The notes below the pieces were generated by a model, which was not told where the DNA came from, did no database searches, and saw nothing but the letters and a program-made list of their open reading frames with translations. A program made the position numbers and the translations under genes. Positions 29,639 through 42,730 of a stretch of DNA of 64,000 nt are shown here, piece by piece (the first letter of the stretch is position 1; each line of letters begins with the position of its first letter). The stretch is from Siphonodentalium dalli (Eukaryota > Mollusca > Scaphopoda > Gadilida > Siphonodentaliidae): the NCBI GenBank assembly GCA_032622095.1, contig CP136069.1:171114394-171178393 (forward strand). The letters are read 5' to 3'.

Positions 29639-31845
29639 TTAAAAGATAGTCCATTTCACAAGCTCATTACTAATGAACAGTATTATGTACTAAACTAGTC
29701 ACTTTTTCTGTCCCAGTTCATGGAAAAGCATCATAGTGGGAGAAGCTTTGCGACCGGTCTCTTTGACTCAAAATGATATTTTATTTTATAACCATGATTA
29801 TACACAAACAGTTTAGGGGAAATACCCATGTACACCCTATTGATGCATGTTTCGAGTTGTTCCCTGCCTAGCTACAGTGATCTGCAGACCAATTTATCGC
29901 AGGTCGTCCATTGAGTGAGTTGGAGTCACACATTCCAGTCTCGTTTCACATTTATAATTGTTAATCTCGGAGTTGAACGAGTTGAACGAGGCACGCGACC
30001 AAACACGAGGCACGTGACCCACATGAGGCACGTGAGAGTAAACACAAATTGGCACTGTTTAGATTTTATTTTCAGTCAAATATTCGACAGTATAAAAACT
30101 TAATGTGACTTCTTTACGACAAACAAGTATTTGATATCTCAGTCCAGTTGATCATTGTGCATTCTGGTATATGAGGCAGTACAAAATCGAAATTGAAAGG
30201 ATTAGTTTCAAAACAGAGTCTGCTATGCAACCACTTGTTTGCCGAAAAAGCGCTACGACTGGTATTTGCGACTCAATGATAAAACAATAATTTTCATTCT
30301 GGTTTTCCAGTTTGCAGATTTTGGAAAGCAACGTGTGGGTCATCTATAAACATGCAAATATCGAAATAGGCACATCCAGTAGTTACCATATCCATGTCAT
30401 TCAAAGTAAGTCATGACACACGTGCGATGTATGTTACTTTTAATGTTAAATTGTGTTGTTTTTGTTGACGATTTGTTGTTTTGTAATTGCTGATTGTTGA
30501 CATATTGTATTTTTCTACCGATGTTGATGTTTGTGTCCCTTCTTAAATGAAGTTCGATGGAAGATAATTAAAAATCAGCTTTGTACTGTCTTAAGTCTCC
30601 GACCATATTGGGATGTATATCGCTTTTCTCTGTGGTAATATTATCGATCCCTTACACACGGCAACATATTTGACCAGGGGTCAATACTATGAATAATTAT
30701 ATATGATCCGGGTTAAGGGTGTGCAAACCGACAATATATTACACCCTACACGAAGACCTTATAGGCACGTTCCTTAACGTTGTATCTTTCAATAAACGTT
30801 CATAGTACTCGAAAATGATCTGTGATTAGGAAATGTTAGTAGTTACAAAGAACACATAATATGTGCCATTTATGTTTGTAATTATAGGTTCATAGTATTA
30901 GAGGAATGACAAAATGGTATGTTTTACAAACAATTGCAGAATCTTACAAAGAAAACGCTTCATAGTATTGACCACAGACTACCTTTCGGGTTTGGGGCTG
31001 GTATCCAAAATATTAACGAATATCCAAATAGACGCCACCCTTGAACCAGAGCAAGTTTCCAAATTGAGCGAACTTCATTACTTTATTTACATCCAGTTAG
31101 ATGAATTCATATGATACCGTAAGTTCGGGGACGTGACGACATCGGGGATTGGGGTGTCTCACACCTAGCATTGGTCACAATGTCCAAAAGTTGTAAATTT
31201 CGTGCACGACGCAACATTAGTTGGAAGTGTTGCACAACATATATATAGGAGGACATTTTTCTCATTGTTCGTTTTTCCAAATCAGTACTTAGTGGCTACA
31301 TTGTTTGTATACCACCAGTAGCATATGTTTCTACTTTCCGTAAAAAGTATTTTGGTCTGCAATAGCCATCAGTTGTAAGCTGTGCAATATTTGAAAATTA
31401 CAACAGATGGAAAGTCGAGATACCAGTTGGAAAGTTCCAAGTTGAATATCCAGTTCAACTTGAGAATCTTACAAATCTTACAAAGAAAACGCTTCCAAGT
31501 GGGTGCAAAGTGCAAATGGACTTTATCGAGCCTGGGAGGGTGTGTGTACGTAGACTCACTAGCCGCAAGCGTCACTATTGTGGGAAAACTTCAAACTAAC
31601 ACATGTACACCTCACGATAACAATAAATCACCGTTCGTTTAGGGTACGGTCACACGCTGGCAAGTTTGCACGGTATGTGTTGCAGGCATTGCGTCCTAGA
31701 AAACCACATTGTGCCATAAAATGCATCTGTGCGCCATCTAACTACAATGATCAGTAAACTTGTTGGTACCGCCTATAGAGAGGATGTCGAAATATTATAT
31801 GTGACCCGCCATATCAAATCCAGTCGTAAGTCGGGATTTCTTTTA

Positions 31846-32112
31846 CCCTGTGTCCATGAATTATCTTATATATGCGATTCGACCATAGGTCGCCTCGCAT
31901 ATATAAGAGAATGCATTGGCCTAATGTTTTACAATTTTAACAATTTTTTCTTGTATTCTTTAACAATTTTATAATTTCACCCATACAGAGCCCCAGACAA
32001 ACATGAGCAGACGACACTCTTCTATATGCTTCTATATATGTGTGGGGCTCCCTGCAGGGTAGAGGCGACATATGGTCGACTCGCATATATAAGAGAATGC
32101 ATTGGCACAGGG
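31846..32112. mobile_element. Diverged family A relative with an inserted or replaced core
   Basis: It has the same two palindromic arms (CGCATATATAAGAGAATGCA) but shorter ends: CCCTGTG...CACAGGG flanked by TA. Part of the second hairpin is replaced by about 90 bp beginning CCCATACAGAGCCCC and ending TGGGGCTCCCTG, itself inverted. This suggests a derivative that mobilised or decayed separately. Confidence 0.65.
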
Positions 32113-33816
32113 TAAAACAAATAGCATGGAAATATTTCGCAAGAATCAACCATACACGTATTTGAAGGCAAATGTCAATAGTATCGTTACATGTAGAACT
32201 GCAGCAATTTTACTTCACATGTCGCAAGCTTTGATAAATCAGCATATTCGTATTAGGGCACCATATAGTTTTCTATGACGAAATGCCTGAAAAACATAAC
32301 GGGCGAGCGTATTAGCGTAACCCCCTGTACTGTATATTCATGACAGCCGTGTTTTGAGTTTGCGAGAACGTTCCGCGGTAATTTCCTAATCTTGTAAAGC
32401 GAGACTTGTGTTCTAAAGTATACTCGAACACTTGTATTATTGTCAATGGCTTGCACTGTTTATTGGAAATGAACAATAGTCGATTACCCTTTGTTCACAC
32501 CATACAACCTTGTGAACTGACTTATATGATATTCTCTGCGAGCCGTCTGTAACTGGGATTCATTTCAGCCGCGAGCTGCTCGTTTTTTTGGGTGAATTGA
32601 GTGCCCTAACACTGCATCTTTTGGTTATTCTATAGTACGCGAATTGTCGATCTTAGGAGAAAACAAGAAGTCACTTGACGGGTTGATTAATTACCAACTC
32701 AGGTAGTTCCACAGTACAGAAATAACACAGCATCGGTTAGAACACGGTGTTAAAATTACAAGTATATATACTCTTGTGTATTCGACATACAGTTAAACGT
32801 TTCCCTGTTCAATATGACACCATATAATCACCAGGTGTAGGTTTTTTTTCTGTCGGTGGGGTTTATTTTTGGTCGCTATATCCGTCTCTCTCCTTTTTTG
32901 TTCTTGTATACATCATTAAATATATTTGATCATGAACCATGTAAATACCGCAATCGATGTGGGATAAAACATCTCAACATGGTATCAAGTATCCCACGCA
33001 CTGCCGATGGAATGAATTTTCACCGTGCACCGTATTGGAGAAAATAATACATTATAGGAAACTAGTCACATAGTACATCAACTAAACCACTCGCCAACTG
33101 ATTCAAATATGTATTGCTACACACTGTATATCCATTCTCGTATAGCATTAGAGTAATTGCTCTTTAGCCGTTAACAAGTGTTCGGCTTCACGCACAGCAA
33201 ACGGAGATCTTTAGTACTGGATTTTGTCTGCTCCTGTGGTTATAGTACACCAATTATTCTCCATAGACCTCAGTGTTAACATCTGAGGCTGTGACATATT
33301 CGCAGGAAAGCTTTGTGGCTTCGCACCTGTACAATTCCGTAGTACAATCTTTGAGACACAAAGTGATCAGGAAAAAATCACATGTAAACGAACTGGTTCC
33401 ATTTTAAATTTGGTGCTTTTGATACTACCCAAATTCTGCAGAAAATTTCAAGGGGAAAATACAGAGACACCCCCATTAAACAACCAGCCGTTGGACATTA
33501 CAATAAAAGTTCAATATCCAACTCATTTTGATATTTTCTGAGGGGCTACATATTTATCTCATTTTATATGCAAATTTCCCTAACCTATAATCAACCACTC
33601 GGCTGCCGGGTGTGATTTTATGATGATGCTAGCTTGGGGTAACAGGGGAAATCACTCTACTAATTTGTATTTGGTGTATAATAACCTATAAACTGACGGG
33701 AAATCGCACACATTTTTCAATTGCCTGTATTCATAGTATCCGACACATTATCCGCAACTAAAACACGGCTGGAATCCATAGTACAGGGTCCTGGTCTGTT
33801 ATTCATTTGGAGGGGT

Positions 33817-34010
33817 GTTCAGAAAAAAACGAAAATATAATACAAGTGCAGAAGTTTTCGTATTCTTTGGTGGGAAATGTTCTGATAATAAGTTCAACAA
33901 ACAGTCATTTGTTGACGTTTGTTGAATTTATTATCTGAACATTTAATAAGGGAACTACCCATCAATGAGTACTTAGTATAGAACGGGTTACTTGAACACA
34001 TCCCTTAGAT
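33817..34010. repeat. Hairpin-bearing dispersed repeat
   Basis: GAAATGTTCTGATAATAAGT at 33873 pairs with the inverted copy ending near 33943 (about 29-bp arms). Related diverged sequence is at 16549-16745 and 59230-59290. Confidence 0.55.
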
Positions 34011-34100
34011 TATTGAATTGCATGTATTACACCGAGGTACACAGATTGAAATATATAACGAAAATTGTAGAAATAGAGGATCTCTAACGAGTCGCAGTTG

Positions 34101-34200
34101 CATACGAAATTTATTAACCGAGTGCACTAAATTCGATTCGAGCCCAGCTTTAGCGAGGCTCGAGTCGAATTTAGTAGACGAGGTTAATAAATTTCGTATA
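34101..34200. repeat. Palindromic hairpin element, copy 1
   Basis: The arms are about 45 bp with few mismatches (CATACGAAATTTATTAACC...). The same theme occurs at 36482-36573 and one arm at 22489-22545, so this is a dispersed foldback family. Confidence 0.65.
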
Positions 34201-35567
34201 GAATTGAGACGACTTTGAGATCCATTCTATCACATTATAGAAACGGCTGGGGTTAAATAAAAATTAATATTGATTTCCTGGTCACAACTAAAGAGGAAGA
34301 TAGTTAAATTTTAAATGTATCTATTTATGTTGTTAACATTGTTGATATCACTTGATACTATTCGGCGTCAGGCTCAAAACGTGTTATCACTAAGGATGAT
34401 GACGATAATACGATAAGCTATCGATAGTTATCACATGATGTATATGTGTTTAACCGACAATGCTGAGAGATACTATACAAGCCATTTTGGTAACCATTTC
34501 CATATAAAGATGAATAACTACCAAATCTCCATGGCAAAACATATTATATCAAGCCTGTTTGAGAATGAATGAAGTATGGACAACCATATTTGAGGCAATC
34601 TTGGATAATAAACTTTACCCAAAGAGGAGGATTTACGGAATTTGACTATGTTATACTTGAGATTCTGCTGCATCAATACTAGTTTCTTACGGGTTATCCC
34701 ATCTGTTCAAACACCACGGCCATGCTATATTATGAAAAACCTTTTCCATATCCATTGGTCCACTTTTCCACGTAAATGTGTTGTCCGCAAAACTGGTTAT
34801 CGTTGGGATGGCGTGAAAATACGACGAGCTATCGATGGCAGGTGGCTTATATACATTACTTCAAAGACGAAACATCCTCAAACCGCTCAACGTGGCTGAT
34901 CTTTTTTTATAGCGAAAAGTCGCGTCGAATCGAATCATAATTTTTCCGTCGCGATCTGAAACGACGGGGATTAGCACGTATTCAGAGTTCGGCTACCAAT
35001 ATCGCGGCGATTCGCCGGAAATCTTAGCCGCGATTCGCCCCGAAACGCCGAAACCTTATTATTATTTTCTAATAATGTCAGAAGTTGGTGTGATTATTTA
35101 TTTATTTATATACATTTCATAAATGCCTAAGTCCTAACCAAAAACTTCAAAAAGTGTTACAGCTGCGCTACCTTAATTGATAAGTCTGCTTTCAAACGTC
35201 ACACAATTTTCATATTAAACTGAGTAAGTAAATGTACATGCACCACCTTGGTCCTGCTAATTTTATATGATGTCGGTGAGTCCTGCATAAGTACTTACGT
35301 TGCTGTTGGAGCAAACTGGTGACGTTACGAACACGTAATATGATCATACGCTAGCGTAATTAACGAACCAAGGCAAACCCACACACATGAGGGTAGCTGT
35401 GGCTTTTTTTGTTTTATTTTTTTGTTTTTTATTTATCAAAATATGTTTATAGATTCCCTGGTATTCCCTTCAAATAAAATTTACATAAGCCTATATTTCC
35501 TGGGTTGATTATCAGTAAAAGTAATTAAAATTAGGCCAATCGTACTTCCGCGTAGTCTTCTTGATTG

Positions 35568-36253
35568 ACGGAATTCTGACTTTATAACCTCGGAATTATC
35601 TCTTTTTAACTCGGAATTCTGACTTTATAAACATGATATTCTGTCTTTTTAACTCGGAATTCTGACTTTATAAACTCGGAATTCTGACTTTATAAACTCG
35701 GAATGCTGACTTTTTAACTCGAAATTTTGACTTTATAAACTCGGAATTATGACTTTTTAACTCGGAATTCTGACTTTATAACTCGGAATTCTGACTTTAT
35801 TAACTCGAAATTTTGACTTTATAAACTCGGAATTCTGACTTTATAAACTCGGAATGCTGACTTTTTAACTCGGAATTCTGACTTTATTACCTCGAAATTT
35901 TGACTTTATAACTCGGAATTCTGACTTTTTAACTCGGAATTCTGACTTTATAACTCGGAATTCTGTCTTTTTATCTCGGAATTCTGACTTTATAAACTCG
36001 GAATTCTGACTTTATAACTCGGAATTCTAACTTATAAACTCGGAATTCTGACTTTATAAACTCGGAATTTTGTCTTTTTAACTCGGAATTCTGACTTATA
36101 AACTCGGAATTCTGACTTTATAAACTCGGAATTCAGACTTTATAAACTCGGAATTTTGACTTTATTAACTCGGAATTTTGACTTTATAGCTCGGAATTTT
36201 GACATTATCAACTTGGAATTCTGTCTTTTAACTCGGCATTTTGACTTTATAAA
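35568..36253. repeat. 22-bp minisatellite, about 30 copies
   Basis: Units close to CTCGGAATTCTGACTTTATAAA with variants (TTTTTAA tail, GAATTTTGAC core, 20-23 bp). Most units contain GAATTC. It lies in a gene-free interval. Confidence 0.92.
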
Positions 36254-36481
36254 TAACAAAACACATAGATGATTTTATCACATAATCTGCCCATAAAAGC
36301 AGTTTCATAATTATCGGTAAGACACACGTTTAGTATCAGCGCGTGCGATGACGTCACGCCGTTCTTTAAATGACTTACGATGACTGCAGTTTATTATTGT
36401 TGTTTTCGATGAATACTTCGCGTTGCTTCGAATTTATTTGATGATGTGATAAAACGTATCTCACACTCGTTCTATTATAGA

Positions 36482-36573
36482 CGTAATTTATCAACCTCGT
36501 CCACTAAATTCTATTTGAGCCTCGGTAAACCACGGCTCAAATCGAATTTAGTGAACTCGGTTGATAAATTCCG
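36482..36573. repeat. Palindromic hairpin element, copy 2
   Basis: ACGTAATTTATCAACCTCGT at the left pairs with the right arm ending TTGATAAATTCCGT; about 40-bp arms around CTCGGTAAACCACG. It is related to 34101-34200. Confidence 0.65.
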
Positions 36574-37072
36574 TATAAAATAGAAACTCATGTGAGATCC
36601 TCTATGTATGACGTTTATATAAATAGGAGAGTGTTGCACATCGACTGATTTGTGTTGGCCTCTTAACAGCCGATTACGACAATAATGCTTTAGGCCCACC
36701 GATCTACTGTGCGACAAAAGTGCTCCCCAAATTAAAAAAATTAGAGCGTCGTATTAGTTAATAATTGGTGACGTTACAAAATCAGATATAGCCTATATAT
36801 TACGACCCAAAGCGGCTTTGGTTCGTTATAATTATTGTTCTAATATTTTAATTTATCGTGTTTTTGGTTAATAATGATAATATTTTAATACCGGCTGTGC
36901 TGGAGTTTTCAAAATGACAAGAATACATCTGTTTGTCCCACAAACACATGATAGCGGGAGCAGCACCACTCTGCCAAGAGCATTCGTCGTTGTCAGATTC
37001 CGATAATAAAAACAGGTTGACAGATATACACAAATTACTTGAGTGTGTTTCAATCTTTTATTTCAATCTTAA

Positions 37073-37439
37073 CGTGATGTGAAACACTCCGGTAGGGTGA
37101 TAAAATATAAATAGAGAATAATCTTCCTAAAAGTTGTTATTTTTACGAATATTAATCCAAATTGACAACACACATCGCCATTCTTATATATTAATTAAAT
37201 TCTATGACTCTCGATGGCGAAATCGTTTGTGTTAGTTTATTGCCGATAGTTGCGTTCCGAATCGAGATGTAAATATTTACAATTGGGCGTAGGACAGACA
37301 ATGTTTTCTAAGGAGTGGTATGATCAGTTTCTTTGAAATTTTCGGCGATGTTAGTAGAATACTACATTCCCCCATTTGGCATAGCGCCTGAGTACTAACT
37401 TATCAGTTTCACGCACACGAACAAGTCCATAATATGTCT
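37073..37439 (+). mobile_element. TTAA-flanked MITE, family D copy 3
   Basis: TTAA at 37069-37072 and 37440-37443. It begins CGTGATGTGAAACACTCC and ends CATAATATGTCT. A fourth copy follows 260 bp later in the same orientation. Confidence 0.82.
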
Positions 37440-37699
37440 TTAATCTGTACAATGTGTACGGTTTTAATATTCTCTGAGCGACAAAACTAGGTGATACAAA
37501 TATTGAATCTAATGACTGCACGATGTATTGGTATATATGACGAAACTGATAACGAACACATGGCTATGTCCCATTCATGGATTCTCAGATACATACATGG
37601 ACGTTTAGAGCGTTTACGTCAGCCTGATATATGTTAACATCAGATAGGAACTGGCGTTACTACATATTTGTATAGTCTTTATGTTGATAATAATCTTAA

Positions 37700-38050
37700 A
37701 GTCGTGTGAAACACTCCGGTGGTGTGATCAAATATAAATGGAGAATAATCTTCCTGAAAGTAGTATTTTTATCACTATTATATATTAATTAAAGCAGTGA
37801 CTTTCGGTGGCGAAATCGCTTGTGTTATATTAGTTTATCGCCGATAGTTGCGTCTCGAATCGAGAAGTAAATATTTACAATTGCGCGTATATGTAGTTCA
37901 GACGATGTTTGCAATGGAGTGGTACGGTCGATTTGTTTGAGATTTTCGGCGGTGTTACATGTAGTAGAATGCTACATTCCTCCAGTTGGCATAGCGCCTG
38001 CATACTATAACTTATCAGTTTCACGCAACCGAACATGTTCATAATTTCTT
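37700..38050 (+). mobile_element. Family D MITE copy 4 (degraded right end)
   Basis: TTAA at 37696-37699 is followed by AGTCGTGTGAAACACTCC. The body is collinear with the other copies, but the right terminus (CATAATTTCTTTCATTAATG) has lost the clean TTAA junction. Confidence 0.72.
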
Positions 38051-38526
38051 TCATTAATGTGATGTTTGTATAGGGTCATATTTCTTCAAGCTTTACAATC
38101 TATATGTCGATCATTCGCGCCTTTTTTCACAGAGCTGCGCGTTAGATCTGCTGTGTGTATATACACCAAACAATTCATTCCAACATATCATATCGTCTAT
38201 TTGTGGCGTGATGACATTCGCACCGATTTGATGGCGACAAACAATGAAAACAGTAGCGATTCTTATTGTATACTAATCCTCTCACTAACAATTGCGGAAA
38301 GGTCTTAGACTTGTTTAAGTCCTCTTGGGGCTAAGTAACATAAACCCCACTAACTGGACCACATAGAACAAATATAATACTATTATTATTACCATCTAAA
38401 AGCAACAAGCATAAACATTACTATATGTTCGTTTATATGTACTCTATGTATTATAACGCATGTGCATGCATATATATTATGTATCTGATTATGGAATTTT
38501 ATAATCTGTAATATCACTATATGATG

Positions 38527-38555
38527 ACCAGAATAAATTGAATTGAATTGATTGC
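38527..38555. repeat. Possible non-LTR retroelement tail
   Basis: AATAAATTGAATTGAATTGA resembles the short tandem 3' tails of some non-LTR elements. No body or target-site duplication was identified. Confidence 0.3.
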
Positions 38556-38915
38556 GATGATTCTACATGATGTCGGCGATTTGCCGCGAATTTGAGAGTA
38601 TCGATCGCCTCATTGAGAGAAAATATTTGGCATGCTGGATATACGTATGTGTACAGCTGATAACTCGGAGTGATAATAGTACACTTCAATGATATATGTA
38701 CATATACACCCAAGTGTCACCCAATAACCGTCGTGTTTATCAGTTATATATAGTCATCTACCTGTTTGCCGATTCATTATCAGTGTGGGTGACTGCAGTA
38801 CATGCTGTGGGTTCGTGAGACGCATATTCCAGAAGAGATAACACAACATTTGCGTACCTCTGTGTTGAAATGCGGGGTGGCTCAGGTGTGAACAAGCTTA
38901 AGTGCACCACAATCA

Positions 38916-39098
38916 CCCCCCCCCCCCCCCCCCGCAAAGCTAGCGTTTCGCTCAGACTTATTAGTTTTCTGATGTGGTTCAACTCGAAGGTTGTCTTTAT
39001 CCGCGATGTGCGATGACACTGGACAAAACCTGTTTCATGTCGTTATCGTTCCCGTCATTGGTAGCAGTATCTATTGGGTTGCGGGGGGGGGGGGGGGG
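38916..39098. repeat. C18 and G16 homopolymers in inverted arrangement
   Basis: An uninterrupted C run at 38916-38933 and G run at 39083-39098 flank about 150 bp. On either strand one run can pair with the other or form G-quadruplex/i-motif structures. Run lengths are likely to be unreliable in assemblies. Confidence 0.85.
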
Positions 39099-39254
39099 TC
39101 TGAAAAACAGAAAAATAAGAATCTGGGGGCATAACTGCCAATGCAGCCTGTGTTAAACGTTTCATTACTGGTTTGAAGATTTATTTATTTTACATAACTG
39201 GGAAAGTTCACAAAAAAAAGTTAAACATTTGGATATGCACCCGGACTTTCGTAT

Positions 39255-39570
39255 TCAGTGAAGGCCAACTCTGTGTTATTGGTTACGGGAAAATAGCCCG
39301 ATTCCTCTCCCCTGAATTATATTCTGCGCTTTTCAAGACAATTTTTTTCTTCAAATTGATACGATAACTTATTTTCTATTTCAAATATTTCTCAGCTCTT
39401 ATCATAGCTTTATCAGATGGAATAAGCTTATTTACTGACATTCGCTCTGTAGTGGTCTGTTTTCTGGTTGAAAATTGTCAATTTGAGTAAAAAATGGGTA
39501 CAATTGAGCGTTTTGTTTATGCAAACCAAAGGGCATAACTCAATAACAAGTTTTACAAAGAAGCTAGAGT
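39255..39570. repeat. Dispersed repeat H, copy 2
   Basis: Collinear and diverged relative of 22140-22460, same orientation; the shared segment runs from GGCCAAC...GTG to ACTCAAT(A/G)A. Confidence 0.6.
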
Positions 39571-41104
39571 ACAGACATACGATTATACCTACAATTTCTG
39601 TCGAAATTAAAGCATGCTAGACATATGCCAAAGATAATGGCCCAGGATATATTTGAAGTACAGTACCCCCTCCCAGGTTGGCCAAAATTGCTGGATATTG
39701 CTACCCATTGTGCCTCATTGGGAGACTAAAGATCATTAAAACATGACACACAGTGACTCAGATTCAGAGATCCTCTTTTGTCACAGAGGCATTTCCACAA
39801 GCATGGCAATAAATATAAATGAACAGACGAAAACCCTACCACATATCCCTGACCCAAATTAAATGGTGGTTCTTCATCATATCAATGGTCAGTGAAATCC
39901 TAAAACTTTGTGTTTGATATCCGTTGGTCTATCTGTCCACGTATTTGCACATGATTATTGTGAAGCCATAATCTGAACAGTATTCCTGTACAATATCCGG
40001 TGTTGTGTTTTGATTATCGTTGTGGATGGTGGGGATAATATTATGAGTTATCGAACCCTGTTACGTATATGCATGTGTTTAACTGATAATGGCGATAACA
40101 CGAACTGATATATTGGTACATACCCGACCATCACCCGATAATTGCAGTATTATCTGACCAGCTCCGTGCTGTATATGTGTGGGTGACACACCAGAAGCAC
40201 ACGTCACAATTGTAAACAGAATATAATAATACATGCAGACACACGTTATTGTTGCAGACCCGAGAAGTGCTACTGAGCTATAGCAGTAATTATATCGCAA
40301 TGGTTAGCACCGCATGTGGTTATTCCGCCGCTGTTTTCAGAGGACATGGGATGCATTGAAGACCTACATACGTGTTAAATGAACACTGTAACTCTATAAT
40401 ATGTGGTTAATGTGATGTCGTTTCCAACGAATACTGAGCTGACTTCTGAGAAACGTACTCGGTAAAACGCAGTAATGGAACGACGCCAACCAAAGTGTGT
40501 TGTGAGCGGCGACATTGTTCTATATCTGTAAACAAGTACTTGTATGGGGGACAGATGATATCACACTGTAATAATTGGAGTTCCTGGATACCTTCGCTTG
40601 TTAACGAAGGGTCATATTTCCATGTAGCATCAATATAAAACGTGGCGAAGGAAGTCTGCGCTCATGTGACATGCCAATCCACTTGAACAGTGGACTAGGA
40701 AGTGGAAGGCTTTCTGCTTTGTTGTTGATATATATGACATTACGGATTCGCAAAGGCCGCTTTATTTTCAGATGACAACATGCTAAAGGCACATATGAAA
40801 ATCGTTTTATCTACGAAAATTATAATAATTTACTAATCGGAATCTAGGAGAATACCAAATTATTTAAAAACTGAGGAAGCAATGAAGGCTCAGAAGAAAA
40901 CAGAATACTCAACCCTCAATATTATGGAAAAGAACCAGAAACAAGGTATGGAGTAATTTTGATTCAATGCAATCGCTCTGAATATCTAGTTCGTGCTATA
41001 CTCGATTCCATCTCTAAAACGTGCGGTCGCATTTGAATTATTTTAATGTGCTTAGCACGTTTGAGAGTTGCATTTACATAACATAACATAACGTAACCAC
41101 CTAA

Positions 41105-41535
41105 TGTGCACACGATTAGATAAAGAAATATACTAAATCGGCATCCAGGTAGCGATTGATATCCAAATGGAGTAACATGCAGGTGACACGCGAGGTTAGG
41201 ATTCCATTACGACTGAAATTATGGTCATGGGTTAATCGGAAAGGTGATAACTCTATATAGAACGTAAGTTGACGAATTGACTGAAATTTGTATGAAAGAA
41301 TTTACACCACAACTTTCATCTCAAATTTGGTAAAATATAAGTCAAATCCTCTTATTGGTTAGGTGGGCTTGGTGAGGTTTGGGCAACGCTCTTTAAAAGC
41401 ACTTCTTCATAAAACTCCGTTATTTCGTCAATTATCCTATCCTCGCGTGTCACGTGTTACTGCGATTTAATATAAATCGCTATATAATCGTGAACCCCGA
41501 TTAAGTAGTTTTCGCTAACCAATCGCGTGCGTATT
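41105..41535. mobile_element. Long-TIR element, family E
   Basis: The left arm starts CACACGATTAGATAAAG; the right arm reverse-complemented starts CGCACGCGATTGGTTAGCG. Both continue through GCAGTAAC/AGTAACATGC and TGACACGCGAGG(T/A)TAGGAT, giving arms of about 105 bp. It is non-coding. A shorter relative is at 3855-4036. Confidence 0.7.
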
Positions 41536-42254
41536 GGCTGAGCGTAGTGCAGTGCCATTTCGTTTCCTTCTATTATATTTCGAATATAATTGGACGAATG
41601 CGTGATGCATATATAATTTATATAATGATTGTTATGGTGTTAACTGAAATATTCGCTGACGCGAAATGACTTGTAATATATCCCCATTGGTCGTATTATC
41701 TATAACTGTGGGACGGACTGGGAGACCACGATTTTACGAATGTGCATACTCTGTCTACTCTAAACACGTATTTCAATATCGACTACATCTTGCTTAGGTT
41801 ATGACGTTAGATAATCTCCCTTGTTTATTTGGCGAAATGGAAACCGTAACCTACATGTACTTCCCCCAGTACTGCATGTTATACCAGACCGCGAGATATT
41901 ATAGAAATGAACAAAATCGCCGAAATAAAACACACTGGAAAGCCCAATCAACCTATCACAAGAGGAAAACATTTCCATATTTTTCAAGTTCGGAAATCCT
42001 ATTATTCGGTGATAGGTTCGAACCAAACCATCAAGTCCAATAATTTTTGAAACTAGGTGTGCACACGCCAACAGGCACAACACCCTATGTACATGTACTC
42101 GTGTAACAACGCAAGCCGGTGTTATCATCCATAAATGCATGCATAACAGTCTATATGTAGAAGATGGCAGCAACAAGCTTTTAGCTTACTGCCAATTGCT
42201 ATTCTCATTCTCGTTAATAGTTATGGGGGAATACATAGGACTCAGTTTGTTTAG

Positions 42255-42344
42255 CCGTCTGTCCGTCCGTCCGTCCAGCTGTCGGACGCAACTTTGTGCG
42301 AGCAGTTATTCCTGCATTTTTCGGTCAATTTATGTTAAGCTTGG

Positions 42345-42377
<33 letters not shown>
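42255..42377. repeat. (TCCG)n-rich segment and (TA)n microsatellite
   Basis: GTCTGTCCGTCCGTCCGTCC near 42257 is followed by a (TA) run of about 13 units at 42350-42377. The intervening text resembles a common invertebrate dispersed repeat, but no termini were identified. Confidence 0.7.
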
Positions 42378-42380
<3 letters not shown>

Positions 42381-42730
42381 GAAAGTGTGGAGGGCACTGG
42401 CACAGGTCGGTTATCCGATTTCTTATGTAATTATTTCTATGGAACTAGCTAATTTTTTTTAGGTTGTGTCGGAAATTGACATAAAATATTGTGTTGAGCA
42501 CAAACAAAGGATAATGATGTTGAAATTGCTAAAAAGCTAATTGAACTGCGTGTTAATCAAGGTCTGAGTCTAGATCGAACGAGCATATCTCTCAAAGTGG
42601 GATTTTTCTTGTAGGCAATAATCACCCGTTTGTCGAGAGGCTCGGTCAATTTAGTGTTTAATAATGCAAAGTTTTTTCTGAAAATGTTTGCGATTTCCAC
42701 ATTTCTACGACTGTAGATCAGAGGAAAGCA

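Larger units (their letters stand above)
25878..42730. other. Gene-free, repeat-rich interval
   Basis: I find no host exon with splice sites or recognisable domain between the GARNL3-like stop and the Penelope-like element. Identified contents are listed separately: inverted repeats at 26.2 and 27.0 kb, family D and A MITEs, hairpins, a minisatellite, homopolymers and family E. A CpG-richer block at about 34915-35060 stands out in composition but has no recognised identity. Diverged segments at 34378-34480, 34795-34850 and 39990-40110 look like another old repeat. Confidence 0.6.
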
